From: Persicitalea sp963803495
GTDB taxonomy: Bacteria; Bacteroidota; Bacteroidia; Cytophagales; Spirosomataceae
Length of the DNA stretch: 64,000 bases
Assembly (NCBI GenBank): GCA_963803495.1
Contig: CAWDMP010000002.1
Location: forward strand, 5,146,001 to 5,210,000
Direction of reading: 5' to 3'
How positions within the stretch are numbered: the stretch's first letter is position 1; each line of letters begins with the position of its first letter. Positions 10,712-21,004 of this stretch are shown piece after piece. The notes under the pieces are model-generated. The model did not search any database and was not told where the DNA came from. It saw nothing but the letters and a program-made list of their open reading frames with translations. The position numbers were made by a program, and so were the translations under genes.

Positions 10712-13070
10712 TTGATGAAAATAAATGTACCGATGATTTTAGGCGCGGTTCTGATACTGTTCGGCAGTGCCCATGCCCAACTTACCGTTGAAAAAATCAT
10801 GCAGGACCCCAAAACGTGGGTCGGCACTTCCCCAAGTGGGATTTTTTGGGATGAAGATTCTAAAATTATTTATTTTGACTGGAATCCCGACGCCAATGAG
10901 AGTGATTCGTTGTACCAGTACCAACTGTCGGATAAGAAAATTGTCAAGGTACCGCCCGCCGTCCGCCGCAAGCTACCCGGCGCGCGTGGTAGCTACAATA
11001 GGCTGCATACCCTGAAAATCTACACAAAAAGCGGCGACCTGTACCTGCTCGACTGCCAGACTTTCAAAACGCGGCAGTTGACCAATACCGTCGAAATCGA
11101 GGGCAGTCCGGCATTCAGCGGCGACGAGCAGAGCGTCATTTTCGAAAAGGATGACAACCTGTATAGCATCGCGCTGGCCTCGGGATTGCTGACGCAGCAT
11201 ACCAATTTCAAATCGGGTACCAAGAAGGCTGAGGCTAAGAAATCAGACGAAGAGAAATGGCTGGAAAGCGATCAACTGGCGCTTTTCGATATCCTGCGGG
11301 AGCGGAAGGCCAGGAAAGATTCAGCCAAAAAAATCACGGAGGCTGAAAAGGCGCTCCGGCCCAAAGATATTTATCTGGGCGACAAGAAGGTGTCGGCCCA
11401 GCAGCTCAGCCCCGACGGGCGCTTTGTGACCTACCGACTGAGCAAGTCGGACAAAAACTCAAAGCGGACAATTGTGCCCAACTACGTGACACAATCGGGC
11501 TTTACCGAGGACCTGCCCGCCCGCACCAAGGTTGGCGACCCGGCTACCGAATTTGAGTTTTGGGTGTACGACATCGCCAAAGACACCATGCGGCAGGTCA
11601 GTACCAAAAAACTACCGGGCATCGGCGACAAGCCCGACTACCTGAAAGACTACCCCAAACTGGACACCGCCTGGAAAAAAGAAAAAGTGCGGCCGGTGAT
11701 AGTACACGGCCCCTCTTGGTCGGAAGACGGTCGCAACGCGGTGGTGGTGGTACGATCGCTGGACAACAAGGACCGCTGGATCATGGCCTTCGACCCCGAT
11801 TCGCTTAGCTTGAAACCGCTCGACCGCCAGCGCGATGAGGCCTGGATCGGTGGGCCGGGCGTGGGCGGGTACGCGCAGAGCGCGGGCGAACTCGGCTGGC
11901 TCGACGACCACACCATTTATTTTCAGAGCGAGGCCGATGGCTATTCTCATTTGTACTCACTCGATGTCAAGACAGGTAAAAAGACCCAATTGACGGAGGG
12001 TAAATTTGAGGTGCAGAATGTCCAGCTTTCGCGCGACAAGCAGCACTTTTACCTCACCACCAACGAAGTGCATCCCGGTGAGCAGCACTTTTACAAAATG
12101 GCCGTGACTGGCGGGCCACGTACCCAATTGACGAAGGGCCGGGGCGCGCACGAGGTAGCGCTCTCTCCCGATGAGACCAAACTAGCGGTCCGGTACTCCA
12201 ACAGCAACACGCCCTGGGAGCTGTTTCTACTCGACAACGCGCCCGACGCTACGGCCGAGCAGGTTACGCAATCGACCACCGAGGCAGTTTAAGGCTTACC
12301 CGTGGCGCGAAGCGAAAGTTATCAGCTTCAAAGCGACCGACGGAGCCGATGTGTACGCGCGGGTCTACGAACCCAAAAAGTCCAACGGCCGGGCGGTCGT
12401 TTTCGTCCACGGAGCGGGGTACCTGCAGAACGCCCACCATTGGTGGAGCAACTACTTCCGCGAGTACATGTTCCATAACCTGCTCACCGACAAAGGCTAC
12501 ACGGTACTCGACCTGGACTACCGGGCCAGCGCGGGCTACGGCCGCGACTGGCGCACGGGCATCTACCGCGCCATGGGAGACAAAGATCTGAGCGACAACG
12601 TAGACGGGGCCAAGTGGCTGGTCAGAAAGTACAAAATCGACCCGAAAAAAATTGGCGTATACGGCGGGTCTTATGGTGGCTTCATCACCCTGATGGGGAT
12701 GTTCACGACGCCCGACGTTTTCAAGGCCGGTGCGGCCCTCCGGCCCGTCACCGACTGGGCGGCCTATAATCATCCGTACACGGCCAACATTCTGAACGAG
12801 CCGCAGCTCGATAGCCTGGCCTACCGCCGGAGCTCCCCGATCTACCACGCGGCGGGACTTAAGAACAACCTGCTGATTTGCCACGGTATGGTCGATGTCA
12901 ACGTGCATTTCCAGGATGTGGCGCGGCTATCGCAACGGCTCATCGAATTGGGAAAGGACGACTGGGAGCTCGCCGCCTACCCGCTCGAAGACCACGGCTT
13001 CGTGGAACCGTCCTCCTGGACCGACGAGTATAAGCGGATTTTAAAATTGTTTGAGGAGAAATTAAAGTAG
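10712..13070 (+). CDS. S9 family prolyl oligopeptidase (DPP4-like), frameshifted at about 12287
   Basis: A secreted serine peptidase with a Sec signal (cleavage near SAHA) and an N-terminal beta-propeller read as WD40-like repeats. Its C-terminal alpha/beta hydrolase domain carries the nucleophile in GGSYGG (Ser near 653), the aspartate in HGMVDVNVHF (near 728) and the histidine in EDHGF (near 761). The frame breaks at 12287: one extra G turns GCATTTAAGGCT into a premature stop. Without it the product is about 785 residues, standard for the family. Such enzymes cleave short peptides in the periplasm. The catalytic half is intact, so the indel may be an assembly error. Confidence 0.88.
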
Positions 13071-13124
13071 TTTGAAGCATCGAATGTCTATTCATATATA
13101 AAAACAAATAGCGGAAACAGAAAC

Positions 13125-13565
13125 ATGGAAAGATCGGACTTTACCAGAAGGGAACAAGTCGTGGAAGTCGTCAACCGGCTTTTCGTTTACACGGATCAGC
13201 GGAATTGGGAAGGCCTACGGAGCGAGGTTTTTACCAAGCAGGTTCAGTTTGACATGTCTTCGATGGGGGGCAAAAACAAAGAGATGGCGGCGCAGGAAAT
13301 CTGCGACCTGTGGGAAAAGGGGTTCGAGGGGGTCGACTCAGTCAATCATTTGGCGGGGAACTACCTGGTTACGATAGACGTGAATACCGCTGAGGTACTT
13401 GCTTATGCCACCGCTACTCATTTCAAAAGTTCCGCCACTCAGGGAAGAACCCGGGAGTTTGCCGGTGTTTACAATCTGCATTTGAAGCAACTGACCGAAG
13501 GTTGGCGCATTGCTTCTTTCAAATACGACATGAAGTACTCCTCAGGCAATACCGAGCTTGTATGA
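13125..13565 (+). CDS. SnoaL-like/NTF2-fold protein
   Basis: A 146-residue soluble protein without a signal peptide. The pattern (REQVVEVVNRLFVYTDQRNWEGL, then QVQFDMSS, then HLAGNYLVTIDV and a closing GWRIASFKYDMKY strand) is that of the NTF2-like SnoaL fold. Members are small-molecule isomerases, cyclases or binding proteins. No specific substrate can be read from the sequence. It follows the S9 peptidase by 54 bases. Confidence 0.75.
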   Translation: MERSDFTRREQVVEVVNRLFVYTDQRNWEGLRSEVFTKQVQFDMSSMGGKNKEMAAQEICDLWEKGFEGVDSVNHLAGNYLVTIDVNTAEVLAYATATHFKSSATQGRTREFAGVYNLHLKQLTEGWRIASFKYDMKYSSGNTELV

Positions 13566-13689
13566 CCGAATCCTGGCACGGCTACCCACAATGAAAGCGC
13601 GGGCAAGAACCATTTCTCCGGAAAGGTCGTTGTGAAAACCGATGTAGGTACATCAATTTTAATTTATCCATAATACCAAACAAAACATC

Positions 13690-14313
13690 ATGAAAAAGAA
13701 CCTTCTCTCGCTCGCACTTTTGGCCGCAACTTCGTTTGCGTTCGTGGCCTGTGACTCCAAAGAAAACTCGGAAACTACCGAGGAAATCGCCGGACTACCC
13801 GACGGTACCATGAACGTCGACCTCGCTTCCAGCGAAGTAATGTGGGAAGGCAACATGGTAGGGTTGTACTCGCACTCCGGCGATGTGAAACTGACCGACG
13901 GCAGCGTAACCGTGACCGACGGTAAGATCACGGGCGGCAATTTCGAGGTAGATCTGAGTACGATCAACCCCACTGACGACAATTATGACGCCGAAAAAGA
14001 CCAAACGCCCGCCAAATTGGTAGGGCACTTGTCATCGGACGATTTTTTTGCCGTCGAGCAGCATCCCAAAGCCACCTTCGAGATCACGGGATCGGACGGC
14101 GACACCGTGATGGGCAACTTGACCGTGCGCGGCAAAACCAACCCCGAGGAAGTTAAAAACGTCGTGATCTCCGAAGCAGACGGCAAGGTGACCATGTCGG
14201 GCGATCTGACCTTCGACCGCACCAAGTACGATGTATCGTTCAAGCACCCAGTGCAGGAAATGGTACTTTCCAACGACGTAGCCATGAAAGTGAAGCTCGT
14301 GGCCAACAAGTAA
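13690..14313 (+). CDS. YceI family lipoprotein
   Basis: The product is 207 residues with a lipoprotein signal (FAFVAC, Cys21). The mature part is a YceI lipocalin-like barrel: it contains MWEGNMVGLYSHSGDVKL, the FEVDLSTI segment, HLSSDDFFAVEQHPKATFEI and LTVRGKT. YceI proteins bind isoprenoid-type lipids in the periplasm, and this version would be membrane-anchored. It is monocistronic with its own terminator immediately downstream. Confidence 0.92.
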   Translation: MKKNLLSLALLAATSFAFVACDSKENSETTEEIAGLPDGTMNVDLASSEVMWEGNMVGLYSHSGDVKLTDGSVTVTDGKITGGNFEVDLSTINPTDDNYDAEKDQTPAKLVGHLSSDDFFAVEQHPKATFEITGSDGDTVMGNLTVRGKTNPEEVKNVVISEADGKVTMSGDLTFDRTKYDVSFKHPVQEMVLSNDVAMKVKLVANK

Positions 14314-14331
14314 ACGATTTGTTTTTAGTAG

Positions 14332-14369
14332 AAAAAGGCACTTTCGGCGCGAGCGGGAAGTGCCTTTTT
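14332..14369 (+). terminator. Rho-independent terminator of the YceI gene
   Basis: Arms AAAAAGGCACTT and AAGTGCCTTTTT enclose a 14-base loop, and the 3' arm ends in a T run, 18 bases past the stop codon. Confidence 0.85.
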
Positions 14370-14486
14370 CATACCTTTTTGGCGGGACGTACGTTCTGAA
14401 AAAAGTTTGGACTCCAAGATCGACCACGTTTAAAAATTTTGAACTCTAAACTTTCTACTTTCAGCTTCAATCTCTTAAATCCTCCC

Positions 14487-14744
14487 TTGAACGACCTACA
14501 ACCCGTGCTACAGTACCTGGAAGTACTTTCCGTCAAAATTGCCAAGTTAGAAGCCGAGCAGATCGTGGCCCGCAACATGCTGGGCAAGCTGGCCTCGCGT
14601 ATTCACGAAGTGGAATACGAGGAGATGCAAGCTTTGCAATCCCGCATGGAGCAGTCGACCAAGCAGTCGTTGCTGCCCGCCCTTTTGTCAGGCATGGTTG
14701 TGTTATCGGAAGCCGAAGTTCGCCTGCATTTGGGCCTCGAATAG
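14487..14744 (+). CDS. Small hypothetical protein
   Basis: A mainly helical product of about 85 residues with heptad-like runs (VLQYLEVLSVKIAKLEAEQ), so a coiled-coil dimer is likely. No ATG is available. I prefer the TTG at 14487 because the codons before it look like AT-rich spacer, but an in-frame TTG at 14439 is possible. The stop lies 17 bases before the DUF3891 gene, so the two are probably one transcript. Function unknown. Confidence 0.5.
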   Translation: MNDLQPVLQYLEVLSVKIAKLEAEQIVARNMLGKLASRIHEVEYEEMQALQSRMEQSTKQSLLPALLSGMVVLSEAEVRLHLGLE

Positions 14745-14761
14745 CTTTTTGATAATATACT

Positions 14762-15487
14762 ATGATCGTTAAATCCATCCCTACGGGCTGGGAGGTAATC
14801 TACCAGCGGGCCCACGGCTTGCTGGCCGCCGAATTGGCCTTTCACTGGAAAATCGCCAACCGCCCCCCGCATTTCTTGAAAACACTGCTCACCATCGCCG
14901 AGCACGACGACGGGGTACCTGAGTCGCAGATGGCCGAAAATCTGACCGAAGCCGGTGCGCCGAAGCACTTCAAATTGCTGGGCCGAAGCGCCGCGCAGTA
15001 TCGCGGCGTGATGGAAATCGCCACGGCCAAAAGCCAGTGGAACGCGCTGCTCACTTCGATGCACACGACTTTCCTGTATGAAGATAAAAAGTACGAAGAC
15101 GCCGACATAAAGGCGTTTGTCGAGGAGCAACTGGAATTTCAGAAAGCGGCTCGAAAAGAATTGAAAATCAGCAAAAAATTGGCTGAATCTACCTACCGAT
15201 TCGTGGAATGGTGCGATGCGCTGTCGCTGCTACTGTGCATGGATCAAGTTCAGCCCGAACAGCGCAAAATGGATGTGAGCGTCGGACCGGACGGGAAGAT
15301 GTACCAAATCTGGCAAGATGACGAAGAACGGCTTCGGCTCGAACCCTGGCCCTTCGAACCCGATACCTTCGAGGTGGACGTGGAGTACCGTGAACTGGAT
15401 CAGTTGGAGTTCAAGAATGCCGACGAACTCCATAGCGCCATGGAAACAGCTAAGCTGAGCATTCGGAAATGGGTGTTCAAAGCTTGA
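14762..15487 (+). CDS. DUF3891 family protein
   Basis: A 241-residue soluble protein. The opening MIVKSIPTGWEVIYQRAHGLLAAELA and the following HDDG and HTTFLYEDK segments match DUF3891, a helical bundle family with conserved His and Asp residues whose arrangement recalls metal-binding HD-type folds. Function is not established. It appears to be paired with the small coiled-coil gene upstream. Confidence 0.75.
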   Translation: MIVKSIPTGWEVIYQRAHGLLAAELAFHWKIANRPPHFLKTLLTIAEHDDGVPESQMAENLTEAGAPKHFKLLGRSAAQYRGVMEIATAKSQWNALLTSMHTTFLYEDKKYEDADIKAFVEEQLEFQKAARKELKISKKLAESTYRFVEWCDALSLLLCMDQVQPEQRKMDVSVGPDGKMYQIWQDDEERLRLEPWPFEPDTFEVDVEYRELDQLEFKNADELHSAMETAKLSIRKWVFKA

Positions 15488-15559
15488 TTTGGTTGGTAAT
15501 GATTAGTTTTGGAATCGACATCGCTTTTTCATCTATCCTTTAAAACTAAACAGACTTCC

Positions 15560-16495
15560 ATGATCAACCGTCGTCAGGCCCTTGCGGGCCTCGCCGCCTC
15601 CACGGCCCTGTCCGCTTTGCCTGGTATCACTTCCGCCACTACTCCGAACGAAACTGCCAAAAAAGAAGCCTTCAAGTATGCCCTCAACATGAGTACGTTG
15701 CGAGGCCATAAGCTGGGCTTTATGAAAGAAATCGAGGTAGCTTCCAAAGCGGGCTACCGGCACGTCGAAATCTGGATCGATAGCTTGCAGAAGTACCTCG
15801 ACGCGGGCGGTACCACGGCCGACGCCCGCAAACACCTCGATGCGTCGGGCATTCAGGTCGAAGACGCCATCGGCTTTGCGCCCTGGATCGTGGACGACGC
15901 CGCTACCCGCAAAAAGGCTTTCGAGCAACTCAAACGCGAAATGGGTATGCTTTCCGAAATCGGCTGCAAGCGCATTGCCGCCCCGCCGATGGGTGCCACC
16001 ACCGAATCGCTCACCGACCTGAAAGCCATCGCCGAACGCTACCGCACCATCCTGGACCTGGGCGATCAAACCGGCGTCGTGCCCCAACTCGAACTTTGGG
16101 GCTTTTCCAAAACCCTGAGCCGACTCAGCGAACTCATGTACATCGCCGTGGAAAGCGGTAGCCCCTCAGCGCGGGTACTCATGGATGTGTACCACCTGTA
16201 CCGTGGTGGCTCCGGCCTTACGCAGGCGGCTTGGGTAGGCAAACCCTTCATTGAGATATTCCACGTGAACGATTATCCCGCCAGCCCCGCGCAAGACGTC
16301 ATCAAAGACGCCGATCGGGTGTACCCCGGCGATGGCGTCGGACCGATGAAGGAGCTATTTACCATCTTGAAGAATCCGGAGAAGCCGGTTATTTTATCGC
16401 TGGAAGTGTTCAATCCCGCTTACTACGCTCAGGACGCCCTGCTCGTGGCCGAAACCGGGATGGCTAAGATGAAAGCAGCGACGTCTGGGGTTTGA
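15560..16495 (+). CDS. Tat-exported sugar phosphate isomerase/epimerase-like TIM-barrel protein
   Basis: The ATG at 15560 gives a twin-arginine signal (NRRQALAGLAAS, then ALSALPGITSA). An in-frame TTG further upstream would push the RR motif inward. The mature part of about 285 residues is an AP endonuclease 2-type TIM barrel, as in xylose isomerase-like epimerases. Candidate metal ligands appear in QLELWGF, VLMDVYHLYRGG, FHVNDYP and LEVFN. Exported members occur with Gfo/Idh/MocA and DUF1080 enzymes in 3-keto-sugar metabolism; a part in such a pathway is an inference here, because those partners are far away (43.9 and 55.4 kb). Confidence 0.85.
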   Translation: MINRRQALAGLAASTALSALPGITSATTPNETAKKEAFKYALNMSTLRGHKLGFMKEIEVASKAGYRHVEIWIDSLQKYLDAGGTTADARKHLDASGIQVEDAIGFAPWIVDDAATRKKAFEQLKREMGMLSEIGCKRIAAPPMGATTESLTDLKAIAERYRTILDLGDQTGVVPQLELWGFSKTLSRLSELMYIAVESGSPSARVLMDVYHLYRGGSGLTQAAWVGKPFIEIFHVNDYPASPAQDVIKDADRVYPGDGVGPMKELFTILKNPEKPVILSLEVFNPAYYAQDALLVAETGMAKMKAATSGV

Positions 16496-16673
16496 GTGAG
16501 GAGTTATGAGATGATGCGGTTTGAGTGGCCCGCAGGCTAAAGCCAGCGGCAAGGGATGGAAAGTATCTCTTATATGAAAGTAGAAAGCCGGGCAGTCGAA
16601 TGATCGTACCCTGGCCTTTTCGTGGTAGTTCGAGAGTACTGAATTATCGAATGTCCATACGCTCCACTATCCA

Positions 16674-17843
16674 CTAAATCGTTACTGGATTGCGGAAGAT
16701 GGCGGAGATGACGGCGCCGTCTTCTGGCATTTCCTCGGGGGTACATTGGTAGACGGTACCTTGCTGAGTAATCGTCTTGACGGCAGCTTCGGTAAGTAGG
16801 TCGGTGGTTTCGGGCGTCGCGGCGGGCTCGATTTCGAGCTCGTACATCTGCTCGTTGAAAACGCCCCAAATGGCTGCATCTTCCAGCACAAACAGGGTTT
16901 CCACCTGGCCCGTCATAGCAGCCATGATGACCTTTTTCTTATCGGAAGAAGCCCAGTCGCCGTTGCCTAGTTCGGCGTACTTCTCGAAACGTTCATCGCG
17001 GTCTTTGTCAAACTTAGGGCCCATGATTTCCCATGCTTTTGCATGAAGCGTAGCGGCATCGTCGGTCGTAAAGCTACCCTGGATGCTGTCCTCGGCGTAC
17101 TTGTTGTAGTCGCTGGCCGATTTGTACATCGGAATCAGGTAATCGACGCCCGCGATGATAGCCGGAAGCGGATCGCATTGAATGATGTCGTCGACCGGCT
17201 TGCTGGCTTTGTGAAAAAACTGCTGGATTTCTTCTTTGTCCGAATCATTACCACCGCCTTGGCCGTAGTGCACCGTACCGCTGGCTCCACCCGAAGTAGG
17301 ACGCGCGCCCGTCTGTTCTTGATGCTCGAGGTACTTGGTATAATCGGTAAGTTGGTTGAATTCGGGATCATCCAGCACGATTTCAGATATCGTGGCTTCG
17401 GTGGCTTCAAAAAGCGTGATGCCCTTTAAATTCAAATTGACGATATAAAAACGTCCATCGGCATTGAGCAGCGGGATCAAGGGACGCAGCATAAAATTTT
17501 TGCCGACATAGGCCGAAGGGGATTCGACCTCAATGGGCAGGGTGTTGATCTGGGTACCAGCCGAGCTCTGAAAATAAGCGAGTCCGTCGGAGCCATGCCG
17601 CCAGAAGTCCTCATTGTCGAGCAGATCGTAGCCGGGTTTCAGGTAAGCCTCGGCCTTGCCTTCCGTCATTTTGTAAAGGCTCTCCAATTGCTTTTCGGCC
17701 TCGCGCAATTGGTTTTTGAAGTTAATCTTATCCTTTTGGTAGTTGTCGGTGGAATCGCGGCTGGTGGGAGAGTAGATCGTGACATGGTGCAGCCCCTTGA
17801 TGTCGAGTAACTTATTGAACTGCTCTATTTTGAAAATATCCAT
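16674..17843 (-). CDS. Bacterial eRF1/Pelota-like (baeRF family) protein
   Basis: A 389-residue cytoplasmic protein. The N-terminal third is a degenerate release-factor-like domain (HHVTIYSPTSR, DGLAYF). The middle third has a glycine-rich loop (HYGQGGGNDSDKEE, near 190-205) and PLPAIIAGVDYLIPMYK. The last third is Pelota/L7Ae-like (KKKVIMAAMTGQVETLFVLE, then LLTEAAVKTITQQG and DGAVISAIFR). This order matches the bacterial archaeo-eukaryotic release factor (baeRF) families proposed to act in ribosome rescue or translation control. The exact subfamily is not assigned. It is monocistronic. Confidence 0.7.
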   Translation of the reverse strand: MDIFKIEQFNKLLDIKGLHHVTIYSPTSRDSTDNYQKDKINFKNQLREAEKQLESLYKMTEGKAEAYLKPGYDLLDNEDFWRHGSDGLAYFQSSAGTQINTLPIEVESPSAYVGKNFMLRPLIPLLNADGRFYIVNLNLKGITLFEATEATISEIVLDDPEFNQLTDYTKYLEHQEQTGARPTSGGASGTVHYGQGGGNDSDKEEIQQFFHKASKPVDDIIQCDPLPAIIAGVDYLIPMYKSASDYNKYAEDSIQGSFTTDDAATLHAKAWEIMGPKFDKDRDERFEKYAELGNGDWASSDKKKVIMAAMTGQVETLFVLEDAAIWGVFNEQMYELEIEPAATPETTDLLTEAAVKTITQQGTVYQCTPEEMPEDGAVISAIFRNPVTI

Positions 17844-18085
17844 AGGTAGGTTGGTTTTGGTTGGAAGCCGGGCAGGTCCGGCAAAATTGCATTCGCCTGC
17901 CCTGCTTTACCTCCTAATTTTGTTCCAATCCTACCCCTACGGATGCAACCATACGCACGGCTCCCTAACTGATTCATACTAGCCGACATACCTCAACCAA
18001 CGCATAGCGCGCCAAAGAGGAAATATTGCCCTAATTGAGGAAAAAGGGTAACGCGCTGTCAAAATGAGTTAGGTCCAGGCGATTA

Positions 18086-18265
18086 TCAGGAATCCCGAAC
18101 CGTGCGCATCAACGTCACACCCGATGAAAAGAAAACGAATCCCAGGATCCCGTAAACGATTAGTTCCTTGAAATTGCCGCCGTTCAGTGCTTGAATGGCG
18201 GTGTAGATCAGCGCTCCGATTCCAAATATCAATAATATGACGGCGAAAATCTGTTTGGTATTCAT
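18086..18265 (-). CDS. Small two-helix membrane protein
   Basis: The product has 59 residues starting at MNTKQIF; an earlier in-frame start would add a poorly coding extension. Two membrane segments (about 5-25 and 38-56) are separated by a short loop, NGGNFKEL. Small proteins of this layout are common in Bacteroidota and have no assigned role. Confidence 0.6.
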   Translation of the reverse strand: MNTKQIFAVILLIFGIGALIYTAIQALNGGNFKELIVYGILGFVFFSSGVTLMRTVRDS

Positions 18266-18380
18266 AAGGGAAGAAAAATTATTTTTGGATAAATAAAAAA
18301 CGCACAAAGCTAGACCAAATTCACAATCTATCAAATTAACTTCATCGAGTACGAGTGTATTGCGACAAAACCGTAACGCA

Positions 18381-19424
18381 CTAGCGTTTTGCCCTTTCCG
18401 GCGTGAACATGCTCAAATCCCACTCTTTGTACCAATGAAGCTCCATTTTGCCGTCCTCGGTGATCGTAATGGGCAAAAACACGTACTGTGAGTCTGGCCG
18501 CCCGCCACCGTTCCAGCGGTCACCTATGTAGAGGTAAGCATCTCTATAGCCCGGAATCTTGAAAATATAACAGGGCTGCGAATTGAAGGAGTTATTGCCC
18601 GCATCGCCGACGAAGGGATTGCCCTGCTTCGTGTACGGCCCCAGAATATTCCTGGCGGTGTAGTAGGTAGCCGGGTTGGGCGTCCAGCCGCTGCAGCCGC
18701 TTGTGAGCAGGTAGTAGGTACCGTTCTTTTTCAAAATTCCCGGTCCTTCGCAATGCGCCTCGATGTCTACGTCGCGGGTCGTGGTGCTGAGGTAGTCGTC
18801 CGACAACTCGACCATTCGAATGGTCTTGTTGGTATGGTCGGCGGCGTAGCCGATGTACGCCTTTTTGGTGTCGGGTTCCAGGTACATGCCAATGTCCCGC
18901 GACTCGTGGCCGTTGGGTCGCTCGTGGTGCTGTACCACAAAAGGACCGGTGGGTTTGTCGCTAACCGCCACGCCCAGTTCGGCCACAGTATAGCCCTTGC
19001 CATCGTAATGAAACCACATCACGTATTGACGTTTTGCGGCATCGTACACGACTTTGGGCCGCTCAAAAATTTCGATTTCCCCTTTGTCTAACACTACCCC
19101 TTCGTTTTTCCAATTGTAGAGATCTTTGGAAGAATAGCAGGAGGCCCCGCGCGGCTGGCCGCGGTGTTCGCCGTACCAGTAGTAAGTCTGTAAAGTATCC
19201 ACGTAGATGATATTTCCACCGTGGCAGTCGATGTGCTGGCCATCGGTATCGAGCCATTCACCGCCGGGTTTGAAAGAAGTATGCGTTGTGGATTGCTGAG
19301 AAAAAGCGGGCAGGATTGACGCGATGGTGCACCATACGATCAGCAAGAATTGAGAAACAAAGCGAAGCGAGGTGTGGTTGGTTTTCGATCTCATGGGGAT
19401 TATTACAAGTAGATATTTATTCAT
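18381..19424 (-). CDS. Glycoside hydrolase family 43-like enzyme, secreted
   Basis: A protein of 347 residues, or 337 from the internal Met at residue 11, with a Sec signal (SILPAFSQQ). The mature part is a five-bladed propeller of the GH43 type. HIDCHGGNIIYVDTLQTYYWYGE resembles the exo-beta-1,3-galactanase-like GH43 subgroup; acidic candidates lie in FERPKVVYD and AHCEGPGIL, and YYLLTSGCSGWTPN is characteristic. It would release arabinose, xylose or galactose units in the periplasm. It is the last gene of the minus-strand sugar cluster that includes the polyol dehydrogenase and NCS1 permease. Confidence 0.82.
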   Translation of the reverse strand: MNKYLLVIIPMRSKTNHTSLRFVSQFLLIVWCTIASILPAFSQQSTTHTSFKPGGEWLDTDGQHIDCHGGNIIYVDTLQTYYWYGEHRGQPRGASCYSSKDLYNWKNEGVVLDKGEIEIFERPKVVYDAAKRQYVMWFHYDGKGYTVAELGVAVSDKPTGPFVVQHHERPNGHESRDIGMYLEPDTKKAYIGYAADHTNKTIRMVELSDDYLSTTTRDVDIEAHCEGPGILKKNGTYYLLTSGCSGWTPNPATYYTARNILGPYTKQGNPFVGDAGNNSFNSQPCYIFKIPGYRDAYLYIGDRWNGGGRPDSQYVFLPITITEDGKMELHWYKEWDLSMFTPERAKR

Positions 19425-19468
19425 AGTGAGCTAGTATCCTATCACTTTTGGACTTGTCTATCAGAGAT

Positions 19469-19487
19469 GGTAGCTTTCAAAGCTACC
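19469..19487. repeat. Short perfect palindrome after the polyol dehydrogenase gene
   Basis: GGTAGCTTT and AAAGCTACC flank a single base. It sits 15 bases past the stop codon of the minus-strand dehydrogenase. It may act as a transcript-end hairpin, but it has no T run and resembles the short-arm, short-loop palindromes clustered at 22.8-26 kb. Confidence 0.6.
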
Positions 19488-19501
19488 GCATTCATAATAA
19501 A

Positions 19502-20975
19502 TCATAACAGTTCACGCATCAGCTTTCGAATAGCGCGCTCCTTATAGATTACTTTGACAAGCGACTTATATTCCTCTACAAATCGTTCGTTCTCAACAAG
19601 ATTTTCAAATATTTCAGGTTGATTCAAAAAGGCAGTCCAGTTGTTTTCGGTGTTTTCTGCGGCTTGGTGGAGTTCTTCTTTTTGCGCATCAATAATTTCA
19701 AGCGGTTCTCCGTTATCATTTACCCCTTTGTCGTTGTAGTAACACCATGCCGCCAAAATAAAGGCAGCGTATTTGATGCTGCCACCCGTTTCCAAATTTT
19801 CCCGAAGTGTGGGGATCAAAAATTTGGGCAACTTCGCGGTACTTTCAGCACAGATACGGCCCACGCTATCTTTTATGTTGGGGTTGGCAAAACGTTCTTC
19901 CAGACTATCCTTGTACTTTTCAATATCGATGCCTTCAACCTCATCCAGAATTGGTGTGACTTCCCTATCCATGTACTGACGCATGAATTTTGCAAAAACA
20001 GCGTCTTCCATACAGGCATCGATCGTTGGAGTGCCCGTGTATTGCGCCCGTAATACCCAGAACAGAGTGACCTGCATTGAGCAAACGGATTTTCATTTTT
20101 TCGTAAGGCGTAACATCGGGCACAAATTGAACACCCAATTCTTCGAGTGGCGGTCTCCCGTTTGAAAATTTATCCTCGATTACCCATTGAATGAATGGCT
20201 CGCATACCACAGGCCATTCGTCCGTGATCTGATGCGTATTTTGTAAATAACTGATGATTTCGGGTGTGGTGGCAGGAGTAATCCTATCCACCATAGAATT
20301 GGGAAAACCTACTTCTTTCGCTATCCAATTCGCTAGGTTTTTATCTTGTTTTTGGGCGAAAGCCAACAGCATTTTACGAAGCATGTCGCCGTTGTGCTGG
20401 ATATTGTCGCAAGACAAAATGGTGAATGGCAGTAATCCCTGCGCATGTCTTTTTCGCAAGGCAGCCATCAGGTAACCATAAACCGTTTTAGGCTGATTCG
20501 GATGCTCCAGATCATGTTTGATATCAGGATTTTCAAAATCGAACTCACCAGTCGTGGAATTGAAATTATAACCTCCTTCGGTTATCGTGAGCGAGACAAT
20601 TTTGGTATTGGGGTGTACCATCATGTCAATGACTAATTGAGGATCATCCACTGCCAGGTGATAGTCCATAATCGAACCAATGACTTCGCTTTCGACTTTT
20701 CCGTCGGGGTGCTGCGTGACCAGCGTGTAAAGACAATCCTGCTTTTGTAAAACATTTGCCATGTTTCGGTCGGCTTCACGCAAACCTACGCCACATATTG
20801 CCCAGTCCGTAGCGTTGTATTTTTCTAATAGTTGATGAATGTAGTACGCTTCATGCGAACGGTGAAACCCACCTACACCAAAGTGAACGATACCATTTTT
20901 CAGTTGCTGTCTATCGTAAGTCGGACAAGGTACCTGTTCCGAAATTTTTGAAAGCGTAGTTTGATTTAAATTCAT
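19502..20975 (-). CDS. Long-chain mannitol dehydrogenase family oxidoreductase, frameshifted at about 20030
   Basis: The N-terminal Rossmann domain (IVHFGVGGFHRSHEAYY) and the long-chain polyol dehydrogenase core (SLTITEGGYNF, FTILSCDNIQHNG, MVDRITPATTP, LLNAGHSVLG) belong to the family of mannitol, arabinitol, fructuronate and tagaturonate dehydrogenases. The frame breaks after GAIHGH. Removing one base at 20030 joins it to PTIDACMEDAVFAKFMRQYMD and the C-terminal helical domain, giving about 490 residues. It interconverts a ketose or keto-uronate with a polyol or aldonate using NAD(P)H; the exact substrate cannot be read. It follows the NCS1 permease by 29 bases, suggesting uptake and oxidation of one compound. 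Base composition is lower in GC than the surrounding core genes. Confidence 0.85.
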
Positions 20976-21004
20976 GCTGTTCTTTGATTAGAATTCCCTT
21001 TATA

